From positions 1-64,000 of the forward strand of contig NZ_BBIV01000023.1 of assembly GCF_000730665.1 (NCBI RefSeq): 64,000 nt of DNA. The letters are read 5' to 3'. The notes under the pieces were generated by a model. That model was not told where the DNA came from. It ran no database searches and saw only the letters and a list, made by a program, of their open reading frames with translations. The translations under genes and the position numbers were made by a program. Shown here piece after piece: positions 51,501 through 60,200 of the stretch. The first letter of the stretch is position 1; every line of letters starts with the position of its first letter. The DNA is from Pseudomonas plecoglossicida NBRC 103162 = DSM 15088. GTDB taxonomy: Bacteria; Pseudomonadota; Gammaproteobacteria; Pseudomonadales; Pseudomonadaceae.

Positions 51501-52960
51501 GACAGCGGCTGCGCCTGACAGACATGAATATCACCACCCTTCCAGAGTTTGCGCTGCAACTGGATTTCACCTATATCACCTCGTTGCTGATGAGCGGTAC
51601 AGCGATCAGCGAAGTGCCGGCACAGTTCCTCAGTTCATTCCCTAACCTGCAGATCTTGAACATGGGGGGCAATGCCCTGCTTCGCGTTCCACAGGGTATT
51701 TCATACCTGACCGAACTGCGCGAGCTGCGCTTGGCACGAAACAATATCCGACTGGACGCTGCGTCCCAGCAGGCGTTGGTTCAACTGCCGCGTCTTTGCT
51801 ATCTCGACCTCAGCCATAATCCTCTCGGTCAATTTGCGATGAGGTTCAATCATCTGCCGCACCTGGTGCATCTGTATCTGCGCAACTGTCGCCTGGGTGA
51901 CTGGCCAGTCGGTGTGGAGCTCTGCGGCTTTCTCGAAGTAGCAGACTTGCGCGACAACCAGTTGCCGGCCGCACCTGCTCGTTTATTGCAGATGCCCTAT
52001 GAGTTTCGCCGCGGATTCCAGCTCGACGGCAATCCGATAAGCAGCGCGAGTCTGCAGCGTTTCTATGCCCTGGACAGCATTCTTGAAGAGCCTGCCGAAT
52101 CGGCCAGGTCGGTATCGGATATCCGTGCTTGGTGGGTAGGTGAAGATGCTGACATGCAGGTGAGTCGCGGCGAACTCTGGAGCGCATTGCAGGCAACCGT
52201 ACAAGGGGAAAGACTTATTGCACTGTTGGGCAACTTGATTGAGTTGGCCAACTTCAGTTGGTCGCAGTCGTTCCTGCTAGAGCAGGGGTGGGGGGTACTG
52301 AACGAATGGCAAAGCAATGACGAGTTTCGCCGAGTGATCGACGCACTGATGGAGCAGCCGGTGATAGACGACAACTCGGCCATCGAGCGATTCAGCCAGC
52401 TGTCATTGCGTTTGCGTATCGCACGGATCGAGGGGCGAGGTGGCGAGCTGGTGGCATTTGGGCGGGCGCTCATGCGTCTGGACTTTCTCGACCAGTACGC
52501 TCGCAGGGACATAGCTCGGCGTCAGCAGCTACGCTCACGTGTCGACCGGACCGCGATTGTACTGGGCTACCGTGTGCGCCTGCGGGAGCGCTTGAGCTTG
52601 CCCCAGCAGCCGAGGGCAATGCGTGTGTCGCAGGACGGTCGGATAACCGGGGACCAGTTGCTGGAGGCATTGCGCGCCTTGCGTGAGCACGAAACACCCG
52701 AAAACCTGGCACGCAGCCTTTGTCGCCGATCGTTCTGGCAGAGATACCTGGAGCTCGAGAATACTGATGCATTCAGTAATTTGGCACAGGTTTACGAGCA
52801 GAGGCGCAGCCTGGTCGAAGGGCGGCGTGCGCAGCTGGGTGAAACCGTGTATCGGGCCAGTCTGGAGGCGCTTGACAGGGAACTGGACGCCGATGGTCAT
52901 GCCTTGAGGCTGCAGCTCACCTTGTGGATCATTCGCAGCCTTGAGAGGAGCAGGGGTTAA
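48518..52960 (+). CDS. Dermonecrotic-toxin-like LRR protein with degenerate NEL E3 ligase domain
   Basis: A 1,480-residue protein. N-terminal dermonecrotic-toxin-like (DUF6543-type) region starting DDFIGARLPAWLKQASRAQL; hydrophobic hairpin about 375-455 (SLINLAGLFIPAIGALML and EALAVTTATVIGVSVV); long helical middle; leucine-rich repeats about 1003-1170 (LQILNMGGNALLRVPQGI, LCYLDLSHNPLGQF); C-terminal NEL-type domain about 1190-1480 with LVAFGRALMRLDFLDQYARRD and IVLGYRVRLRERLSL. At the site where NEL ligases carry the catalytic Cys (C-x-D) this protein reads VIDDNS, and the only Cys nearby is ~100 residues later, so ligase activity is doubtful. No signal peptide. The alternative TTG start at 48485 would place the start hairpin inside the gene; 48518 is preferred. 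Confidence 0.88.
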   Translation: MSNKPSAMRTADEKILGATDDFIGARLPAWLKQASRAQLSGLRAAFNTHQASQARLRGLTQKLEPLDVFAEKHLKVLLAKPLPEGMEFSQLEWLVVTPWVGTLGSSDMQAFGYRATRTSGILRLMSNFEPGDTFYVGSGLVAPGHDEVLSVSETALATECRKLDAGKRYQEELDRVFNAQALGILADDKRSGLALASKIAAMKGDITAEVEIALLEMTRSEIHLQASGLRGYGGTVQVLGQVAADGMLVRLRNLQGKQVGILLYLPSDPLQALRHFDDDASMNRAMATLLLGEAYRSFFSQLISLRDRASFVELLGKRLKDPSPDLEMVGAVVEGSIFTALARAQIKRTKEDARVLLVPTAEADAKAARARHEAWKSAGLSLINLAGLFIPAIGALMLGQLVLQTLGDVFEGAQDWYEGHRHEALEHMLGVAEALAVTTATVIGVSVVRSAWVAAMEPVNVKAGIQRLWHDSLVPYESVPENVILRSDGLYGDGKQRWLRAGSRYYEVHRPDPEGPYRLRQQRRSGAYEPAVLHNDERCWRPICERPWEWDDSRRMLDRLWPQHPMIDAQRTEQVLRVAGVDQDELRGILMENRQLPVNLRETLRSFEADERIERFFDHLRRKRLDAQDEALLAWCEALPEVGKGIAKVLEARLQLRGVLYTHLTSLNPGGNDPLLEQLRRDFPGLGDGYAKLLEGEATALERNEAVSNGKLPQALALKAASLLRVARISKALAGLYLASGYSTETGELIFALLNQLGPQTLNINLCEGEVDGRLVASLVAQEQGTPLRILVHQDGRFNVFEANGSKLAVSVDDPGDLFEVIAALMTPAQRLELGVEKDGKVSQLLRAHALEQLPESHEEIARFMEWPERARWFNPGQRLEDGRVGYLLSGRGAGRPRTSREVLQDAMRRYFPGLSETQLDTELQRMLAGRASAFDLLLQFQDDHEQLERGLQRWQGSELNDARRQVRGQVARRLRRAWAAQAEAIPGGDEGAPGQRLRLTDMNITTLPEFALQLDFTYITSLLMSGTAISEVPAQFLSSFPNLQILNMGGNALLRVPQGISYLTELRELRLARNNIRLDAASQQALVQLPRLCYLDLSHNPLGQFAMRFNHLPHLVHLYLRNCRLGDWPVGVELCGFLEVADLRDNQLPAAPARLLQMPYEFRRGFQLDGNPISSASLQRFYALDSILEEPAESARSVSDIRAWWVGEDADMQVSRGELWSALQATVQGERLIALLGNLIELANFSWSQSFLLEQGWGVLNEWQSNDEFRRVIDALMEQPVIDDNSAIERFSQLSLRLRIARIEGRGGELVAFGRALMRLDFLDQYARRDIARRQQLRSRVDRTAIVLGYRVRLRERLSLPQQPRAMRVSQDGRITGDQLLEALRALREHETPENLARSLCRRSFWQRYLELENTDAFSNLAQVYEQRRSLVEGRRAQLGETVYRASLEALDRELDADGHALRLQLTLWIIRSLERSRG

Positions 52961-52972
52961 GCAAGGGCTGCG

Positions 52973-53006
52973 GCTCCTGCAGGTTCGCCATCGACCCTGC
53001 AGGAGC
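52973..53006. repeat. 11-bp perfect inverted repeat between convergent genes
   Basis: GCTCCTGCAGG at 52973-52983 pairs with CCTGCAGGAGC at 52996-53006 over a 12-base loop. It sits between the NEL toxin stop and the phnX stop; it lacks a T-run but could act as a weak bidirectional terminator or be a REP variant. Confidence 0.65.
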
Positions 53007-53024
53007 GGGCACAACACCGAACTA

Positions 53025-53852
53025 TCAGAAGGCCTGCGGCATCTCCCCCTTGGCCAGGCGCCGGTTGATGTCTGCGATCACCTCAGGCAGATCATTGATG
53101 GTGTCGATCAGATAGTGTGGGCGCGAACTTTCGAACATCGCGTGAATACGTGTGCGTTCGCTCTCCAGCTTCTCCGCGCTCAGCGCCTGGTAGCTTTCCC
53201 AGGTCAGGCCCAGGGCATTACCCGAGCACACCAGGGCGACGGTCCACATGCCAGCACGACGGCCTTCCAGGATACCTGGCACCGTATCATCAACCTTGAC
53301 GCAGGCTGCCACATCGTCAATGCCCAAGGCGATCACGTTGGCCAAGGCCTGGGCAGGCCATGGGCGGCCATTGGGCGTTTCATCGGTCGCCACCACATGG
53401 TCGGCAACGTAACCGTTCTGCGCAGCCAGTTCCACCACCTTGTCCATCACCACCTTCGGGTAGCCCGAGCACGAGCCGATCTTCAGGCCCTCCCGGCGCA
53501 GGCCGGTGAGGGTATCGAGGGCACCGGGGATCAGCGCCGAATGCACGGCGATCTTCTCGATCTGCAGCGGCATGAAGCGGTTGTAGATGGCGGTGACGTC
53601 GTCGTCGGTCGGCGTGCGACCGAACACCTTGCGGTAGCGCTCGGCGATTTCCGGCACGTCGCACAGGGTGCGGATGTGGTCCCACTTGCCCATGCCCATC
53701 GGGCCGCGGGCTTCCTCGATCGAGACCTGCACGTCGAACTCGGCGAAGGCTTCGACGAAGATCTGCGTCGGGGCGAAAGAGCCGAAGTCGACCACGGTGC
53801 CGGCCCAGTCGAGGATGGCGGCTTGCAGCTGGGTAGGATTGCTGTAATTCAT
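53025..53852 (-). CDS. phnX: Phosphonoacetaldehyde hydrolase (phosphonatase)
   Basis: A 275-residue HAD-superfamily enzyme that cleaves the C-P bond of phosphonoacetaldehyde to acetaldehyde and phosphate. Nucleophile Asp in AAILDWAGTVVDFGS (residue 15), cap-domain Schiff-base Lys in GPMGMGKWDHIR, then GSCSGYPKVVMDKVVEL and VKVDDTVPGILEGR. It follows phnW by 33 bp in the same operon, completing 2-aminoethylphosphonate use as a source of phosphate. Confidence 0.97.
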   Translation of the reverse strand: MNYSNPTQLQAAILDWAGTVVDFGSFAPTQIFVEAFAEFDVQVSIEEARGPMGMGKWDHIRTLCDVPEIAERYRKVFGRTPTDDDVTAIYNRFMPLQIEKIAVHSALIPGALDTLTGLRREGLKIGSCSGYPKVVMDKVVELAAQNGYVADHVVATDETPNGRPWPAQALANVIALGIDDVAACVKVDDTVPGILEGRRAGMWTVALVCSGNALGLTWESYQALSAEKLESERTRIHAMFESSRPHYLIDTINDLPEVIADINRRLAKGEMPQAF

Positions 53853-53885
53853 GTGCGCGTTTTCCTGAAATAGGTTGGGCAGGGG

Positions 53886-54992
53886 TCAGATGTCCAGTAC
53901 TTCCATTTCCCGCAGCACTTCGGCCACGGCATTGACGGCGGCTTGCATGCCATCGGCCCCGACCACGCCAATGCAGCCGACGCGGAAGGTCTCGACCTGG
54001 GTCAGCTTGCCCGGATAGAGGATGAAGCCCTTGGCCTTGACCCGCTCGTAGAAGTCCTTGAACTGGTAACGGGCGTCATTCGGTGCATGGAAGGTGACGA
54101 TGATCGGTGCCTGAATCTCGGTCGGCAGGAAGCTGCGCAGACCGATGGCGGCCATGCCGTCGAGCAGGGTCTTGCAGTTTTCGGCATAGCGCTGGTGACG
54201 CGCGGGCAGGCCGCCTTCCTCGTTGTACTGCTGCAGGGCTTCGTGCAGGGCCGCGACCACGTGGGTAGGCGGGGTGAAGCGCCACTGGCCGGTCTTGGCC
54301 ATGTAGGCGTGCTGGTCCTGCAAGTCCATGGCCAGCGAATGGGCATTGCCTTCGGCGGCGGCCAGGGCGGTCTTTTCGGCGAACACGAAGCCCATGCCGG
54401 GTACGCCTTCCAGGCATTTGCCCGAGGCCGCGATCAGCGCTTCGAAGGGGATCTCGCGGGCGTCGATCGGCAGCGCACCAAAGGAGCTCATGGCGTCGAT
54501 GATCAGGCGCTTGCCGTGGCTTTTGATCGCCTGGGCGATCTCTGGCAGCGGGTTGAGGATCCCGGTGCTGGTTTCGCAGTGGATCAGCGCCACGTGGGTC
54601 ACGGCCGGGTCTGCGGCGAGCAGCCGGTCGACGTCGGCGGCCGTGGTCGGTTGGTCTTCGGCGGTTTCGAAGGTGCTATAGGCACGGCCGAGCACTTTGC
54701 AGATCTTCGCCAGACGCTGGCCATAGGCACCGTTGATCAGTACCAGGACCTTGCCGTCACGGGGCACCAGGGTGCCGATCGCGGCTTCCACGGCGAAGGT
54801 GCCGCTGCCTTGCAGGGGCACGCAGTGGTGGCTGGCGCTGCCGTCGATGATCGCCAGCAGCTGCTCGCAGACGCTGGCGGTCAGTTGGTTGAAATCGCGG
54901 TCCCAGGAGCCCCAGTCCACCAGCATGGCTTGGCGGGTGCGGAGTGATGTGGTCAGTGGGCCGGGGGTCAGCAGAATCGGGGCGTTGCTCAT
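53886..54992 (-). CDS. phnW: 2-aminoethylphosphonate-pyruvate transaminase
   Basis: A 368-residue class V aminotransferase that converts 2-aminoethylphosphonate and pyruvate to phosphonoacetaldehyde and alanine. Landmarks: LLTPGPLTTSLRTRQAML at the start, CETSTGILNPL, the PLP Asp in LIIDAMSSFGALPID and the Schiff-base Lys in ASGKCLEGVPGMGFV. ATG at 54992 (MSNAPILL) preferred over an ATG five codons upstream. First gene of phnW-phnX, divergent from its LysR regulator. Confidence 0.97.
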   Translation of the reverse strand: MSNAPILLTPGPLTTSLRTRQAMLVDWGSWDRDFNQLTASVCEQLLAIIDGSASHHCVPLQGSGTFAVEAAIGTLVPRDGKVLVLINGAYGQRLAKICKVLGRAYSTFETAEDQPTTAADVDRLLAADPAVTHVALIHCETSTGILNPLPEIAQAIKSHGKRLIIDAMSSFGALPIDAREIPFEALIAASGKCLEGVPGMGFVFAEKTALAAAEGNAHSLAMDLQDQHAYMAKTGQWRFTPPTHVVAALHEALQQYNEEGGLPARHQRYAENCKTLLDGMAAIGLRSFLPTEIQAPIIVTFHAPNDARYQFKDFYERVKAKGFILYPGKLTQVETFRVGCIGVVGADGMQAAVNAVAEVLREMEVLDI

Positions 54993-55125
54993 TCCGTGGT
55001 TCCTCACAAGCTGCGGTGGTCGCCGGTTGGGTGGGCGCTGAAACTACGGGGCCTAGGTTGCAATTCACCAAGCTATCAATCAAATTGTTTGTTGTTATGT
55101 CAGCTATAAGTCAGGCCGATACGAA
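54993..55125. promoter_or_regulatory. Divergent promoter region phnW / LysR regulator
   Basis: A 133-bp AT-richer gap between divergent genes with several ATCAA/TTGAT-type sequences (CTATCAATCAAATTG near 55071-55085), where the LysR protein would be expected to bind a T-N11-A site. No single operator can be fixed by eye. Confidence 0.45.
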
Positions 55126-55989
55126 ATGAACCTGTTCCAGCTTCGTGCTTTCGATGCCGTCGCCCGCGAGGGCAGCTTCACCCGTGCCGCCGAGCGCCTG
55201 TTCATCAGCCAGCCGGCGGTGACCGGGCACGTCAAGGCGCTCGAGGAGCACTATCAGATCACTCTGTTGCGACGCACTGCGCGGCGCGTCGAGCTGACCG
55301 AGGAGGGCACACGCCTGGCGGCCATCACCCGGGCCATGTTCGGCCTGGCCGAGGAGGCGCAGGCCATGCTCGAAGCCAATCGCCAGCTCCTTACCGGGCG
55401 CCTGGAAGTGGCGGCCGACGGGCCGCACCGGGTCATGCCCATGCTCGCCCTGTTGCGCGAGCGTTACCCGGGCATCACCGTCAACCTGCGCCTGGGCAAT
55501 GCCCAGGAAACCCTGGCCGCACTGCTGTCCGAACATGCCGACGTGGCCGTGCTGACCGAGATCGAGCCGCGCAAGGGGCTGCACCTGCAAAGCCTCTGCG
55601 AGTCGCGCTTGTGCGCATTGCTGCCAGTAGGGCACGACTGGGCCAGGGGCGAGGGTGACCTGCCGCTGCCCGCGTTGCATCAGCAGATCATGGTGCTGCG
55701 CGAACCGAGCTCGACCACCCGGCGCACCTTTGACAAAGCCTGTGCCCAGGCAAAAGTACAGCCACGGGTACTGCTGGAGCTGGACAGCCGTGAGGCGGTG
55801 ACCGAGGCGGTGGCGTCGGAGCTGGGCATTGGCGTTGTCTCGTCCACCGAGGTGGCCCACGACCCACGTGTGGTTGCAAGGCCACTGGCCGGTGAGGGGC
55901 TGAGCAACCAGCATTTGCTGGGTTGTCTGGAGCGGCGCCGCGAACTGCGCTTGATCCAGGCGTTCCTTGGCTTGGCGGCAAGCCTGTGA
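55126..55989 (+). CDS. LysR family regulator, likely of phnWX
   Basis: A 287-residue LysR-type protein with N-terminal helix-turn-helix (FDAVAREGSFTRAAERLFISQPAVTGHVKALEEHY, key residues S-x-T-x-A-A and S-Q-P-A-V) and a C-terminal effector domain starting about residue 90. It is divergent from phnW, the usual arrangement for LysR control of the 2-aminoethylphosphonate pathway; the inducer is likely the substrate, by analogy. Confidence 0.93.
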   Translation: MNLFQLRAFDAVAREGSFTRAAERLFISQPAVTGHVKALEEHYQITLLRRTARRVELTEEGTRLAAITRAMFGLAEEAQAMLEANRQLLTGRLEVAADGPHRVMPMLALLRERYPGITVNLRLGNAQETLAALLSEHADVAVLTEIEPRKGLHLQSLCESRLCALLPVGHDWARGEGDLPLPALHQQIMVLREPSSTTRRTFDKACAQAKVQPRVLLELDSREAVTEAVASELGIGVVSSTEVAHDPRVVARPLAGEGLSNQHLLGCLERRRELRLIQAFLGLAASL

Positions 55990-56047
55990 GGCCACACCGG
56001 CTTGCCGTAAGATGGCCGCCAGTGAGCAACCTGGCGCCGGATGGCCG

Positions 56048-57070
56048 ATGAGCGAGAAAGACACGATTTCCATGCAGCTGGTGCGTGAAGCCCTGTTGCA
56101 GAGCTGCCCCGACCGTGACGCTGCCGGCGCTCTGCTGCGGCGTGCCGGGATCGATCCCAGCCTGCTCGAACAGGCGGATGCGCGAGTGGCTGCGGGCGCC
56201 TACGCACAGCTTTGGCGGCTGCTGTCGCTGCGTTGCAACGATGAGTTCTTCGCCATGGACCCGCGCGGTCTGCGTTCGGGTAGCTTGGCCTTGTTGGCCC
56301 ACGCCGCCATGGCCCAGCCCAGCTTGGGAGAGGCGTTGGACGTGGCGCTGGGGTTTCTCGGCCTGATGCTCGAAGACCTGCAGCCGGTGCTGGTGCGCCA
56401 GGGCAGCCTGGCCGAAATTGTCATCGGCGAGCCCCGCGAACAACCGCGGCGGGCCTTCACCTACTTCACCTTCTGGATGATCGTGCATGGCGTGGCCTGC
56501 TGGCTGGCCGGGCGACGCATTCCGATCCTGGCCATCGACCTGCGCTGTGCCGAGCCACCGTTTTGCGACGACTATCGGGTGATGTTCTCCGAAAACCTGC
56601 AGTTCGGTCGGCCGCGCACCCGCATGATCATTGCCGCCGAATGCCTGGCACTGACGCCCAGGCGCACGGTGGAAGACCTGCAGCGTTTTCTGGCGGAGGC
56701 GCCCGGCAACATCCTGGTCAAGTACCGCGACCCGGACAGCCTGGCCCGGCGCATTCGTCACGACCTTCGGCAAACCAACCCGGGCGCCTGGCCTGATGCC
56801 GGGCGCCTGGCACTGGGCTTGTGCATGTCGGCGCCGACCTTGCGCCGGCGTCTGGCTGACGAGGGCCAGACCTATCAAGGGTTGAAGGACAGCGTGCGCC
56901 GCGAGCTGGCGATCAGTTGGCTGGCCGAGGCCGACATTGGCCTGGCGCAGGTCGCCGAGCGCCTTGGGTTCGCCGACAGCAGTTCGTTCTACAAGGCCTT
57001 TCGCAAGTGGTTCGGCTGCAACCCTGGGCATTACCGCACGCTGGTGTTGCAGGGGGATGGGGCGGCCTGA
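56048..57070 (+). CDS. AraC family transcriptional regulator
   Basis: A 340-residue regulator with an N-terminal arabinose-binding-like (PF12625 type) domain (about 20-200) and a C-terminal AraC DNA-binding domain with LGLCMSAPTLRRRLADEG and VAERLGFADSSSFYKAFRKWFGCNPGHYR. The start at 56048 (MSEKDTISM) is preferred over upstream in-frame starts. Target is unknown: either the following NEL toxin gene or the acyl-CoA genes further on are candidates by position. Confidence 0.92.
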   Translation: MSEKDTISMQLVREALLQSCPDRDAAGALLRRAGIDPSLLEQADARVAAGAYAQLWRLLSLRCNDEFFAMDPRGLRSGSLALLAHAAMAQPSLGEALDVALGFLGLMLEDLQPVLVRQGSLAEIVIGEPREQPRRAFTYFTFWMIVHGVACWLAGRRIPILAIDLRCAEPPFCDDYRVMFSENLQFGRPRTRMIIAAECLALTPRRTVEDLQRFLAEAPGNILVKYRDPDSLARRIRHDLRQTNPGAWPDAGRLALGLCMSAPTLRRRLADEGQTYQGLKDSVRRELAISWLAEADIGLAQVAERLGFADSSSFYKAFRKWFGCNPGHYRTLVLQGDGAA

Positions 57071-57253
57071 CTGGCGACGCTTCCGGCTGCAAGCCTGGAA
57101 TTCGACGGCCAAGGGGCATACGCGTTGACCCAACAGTTTCTCCACGGGCTGGAGCGAGGGCGTGGTTGTGTGGCCCTGCGGGGAAAGTTCCCTGTGCGAT
57201 GGCGAGCGGCTTTCACCCAGGGTGGAGGCCCTCTCGCCAGCACAGGTGCAATC

Positions 57254-60200
57254 ATGTCGCAATTCACCACCACGCTCGCCGACCCCACGGATCAGTTCGT
57301 GGCGTCTCGCCTGCCTCTTTGGCTCAAGCAGGCCTCCCAGGGGCAGATCAACAAACTGCGGGACTGCTATGCGGCCCACCGCGCAAGCCACGGGAAGCTG
57401 GCCAAGGTGTTGCATGCCTTGGCATCGCCGCAAACCTTCGCTCTTCAGGCGTTTACCGGGCTGCTCAGCGCCGAGGCGGCCAAGCTGGGGTTCGACAGGC
57501 TCGAATGGTTGGAAGTGCGGCGCAGATTTACGGTTTCGTCCGGCATCAGCTTGCCCGAAGACGAAATCTCTTATGCCCGCAGCCCTGCGTTACTGAGGAT
57601 GATGCAGAATTTTCCAGGAAATGAGCCTTTCTACGAAGGCAGTGGTCTGGTGGCCAAAGGCGAAAGCAGGCTATTGCTGGGGGACGCCAATGACCTCGCT
57701 CGGCGCTGTCGGGAAGCGGATGCGGGGAAGCAGTATCAGGCGCTGCTGAGTAAAACGGTAACCGCCGAGGTACGCAAAGCACTGGCCGAGCACAAACGTA
57801 CAGGCTTCAGCTTGGCCTTGGAACTGGCGGCGCTCAAAGGTGACATCGGCGGTGTCCAGCAGGCAGCAGTGCGCGAACTGGCAAACCACGACCCTGCGCA
57901 GCAATCGACCAAGGCTTATGCCGGAACGCTGAAGGTGTTGGACTGTGATGCCTTCGACTCCTTGTTGATACAACTGCGCGGGAGCGAGGGCGAGGATACG
58001 GGTGTGGTGCTCTACATGCCTGCCGACGTCAAGCATCCACTGCGCTTTTTCACTGGCATGGCCAAGCTCAATGAGGGCCTGGCGGCAGACTTTCTGGCCC
58101 CAGCAATGCATCGGCGAACCGGTGAGCTGGTGCAATTGAGCGAGCGTACGGCGTTCGTGAAGAAGCTGGACAAGCGCTTGCGTGACAGCGAACCTGACCT
58201 TGAGCTGGATGGCCAGACGGTCGCAGGGGATGTATTCGCTGTCTTGGCCGATGCCCATGTCAAGCGCCTGCGCGCCGATGCCGACATGCTGTTGGTATCT
58301 ACTGCTGAAGCCGAGAGGACCGCTGCAAAGGACCGGTTGTTGCGCTGGAAGGGCATTGGCATGGGGGCACTGGGCATCGCCGGCCTGTTCGTGCCAGGGC
58401 TGGGCGAGTTGCTGTTGGCGCAACTTGCGGTGCAGGTGACCGAGCAGACCTATGACGGCGTTTCCGACTGGGCGCAGGGGCACCAGCATGAAGCGGCCGA
58501 ACATCTGTTGGGCGTGGCGGAAATCGTGGCGGTGACCGCAGCCACAGCGGCTGGGGCCGGGGTGGTCGCGCGAGGTTTCTCGCGCAGTGCCTTTGTCGAT
58601 GAACTGGAACCCGTCGATGTCGACGGCGGCCCGCGTTTGTGGGCGCATGACTTGAGTTGCTACGAAGCCGACCCAGGCCAGGCATCATTGCAGGGCGATG
58701 GCTTGTACGGGGAGGGTGAGCGCCGCTTCTTGCGTATCGAGTCGCGCTACTACGCAGTGCATCGGCCAGAGCCGCACGGGCCATGGCGCCTGAGGCACCC
58801 TGCACGTAGCGATGCCTTCGAACCCCAGTTGGTCGGCAATGGCGAGCGTTGCTGGCGCCTGCGCCTGGAGCGTCCACTGGAGTGGAACGACAGTAGTCTG
58901 ATGCTGGACCGTTTGTGGCCAAGCCATCCACCTTTGCAGGCCCCGCAGGTCGAACAGATTCTTCAGGTGTCTGGGGTCGACCGTGACGAACTCCGCGGTT
59001 TGCTGGTTGAAAATCGCCCTTTGCCGGTCAACTTGCGCGATACCCTTCGCCGCTTTGAGGTCGATGCTAGGCTCTCGCGGGTGTTCGACGAGTTGCGCCA
59101 GTCACCTGAAGTGTTCCCGGATGTCGACATCCTCGACTGGTGCAAGCAACAGCCAGCTCTGCAGAACCAGAGTGATGCTCAGATCGGCATTGCGCTGCTC
59201 GAGGATCAGCGCTTGTGGCGTGGTCAATTGCTCGAGCATCTGGCCGCGCCGGTGCATATCGATGACGAGGTGATGACCCTGCTCAAGCGGGACTTTCCAG
59301 GGTTGCCAGATGCTTATGTCCAAGCAGCCTTGCACGACATGGATCTGACAGCGCGTAACGTCGCCGTGCAGGAGCAGCGCATACCGCTGGCGCTGGCCAC
59401 GAAGGCACGCGCGCTGATGCAGTTGGCCCGGGCCAATCGCGCGCTCGAGGGGCTGTACCTGCAAGGCGCCTACAGCGACGGAACAGGGGAGTTGGTGCTC
59501 GCGTTGCTGAGAAACCTCCCCAAATGGCCCGAGCGGCTCAACCTGGAGTTACGCAAAGGGACTGAAAGCGGTCGCTTGCTGGCGCAACTGGACCCACAGG
59601 GTCTTGCCAGCTCACGCACCGTATTGGTCTATCGAGAAGGCGGCTTCAGGCTGTATGACGCACAAGGGCTGGAGCTCGAAACCGAGGTTGCTGAACCGGC
59701 CAGCATTTTCGATGCACTGCTGGCATTGCTCAGCTCGACCGAGCGCACGGCCCTGGCATTGACGCAAGACGATGCTGCCCAGCAACTGCGCAACCAACTG
59801 GCTGCCGGACTGCCTTCGCAGCGCAAGAACCTGTTCAATCTCCTTGGCTGGCGCAACGAAACCCCGTGGTTCAACCCCGGTTTCCGCTTGCCCGATGGCC
59901 GCGTGGGATACTCGCTTGGCGGTCGGGTGCCGGGTCGGGAGTATTCGGCCAGGACCTTGCGTGATCGTGTCCGTGTCTTGTACCCGGGCTTCAACGAGGC
60001 GCAGGTCGAGAGCTTTTTCCAGCGCCTTCTGCAGGAGCCGGGTTCGCCCTTCGACCACCTGATCGAACATGAGCGCAACTATGCGCAACTCGATCGTGCA
60101 CTCAACCGCTGGGGCGCCACTACGACCGACCGCACGTTGCGCTACCAACGGCAGCATTTTGCCGAGCAGTTACGGCGGGCCTGGCGCCTGGAAGGAGAGG

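Noticed and set aside
57125..57253. A 43-residue N-terminal extension of the second NEL toxin from a TTG codon
   Set aside because: The paralog begins at the position equivalent to the ATG at 57254, and the extension is Arg/Gly-rich with no supporting ribosome site.
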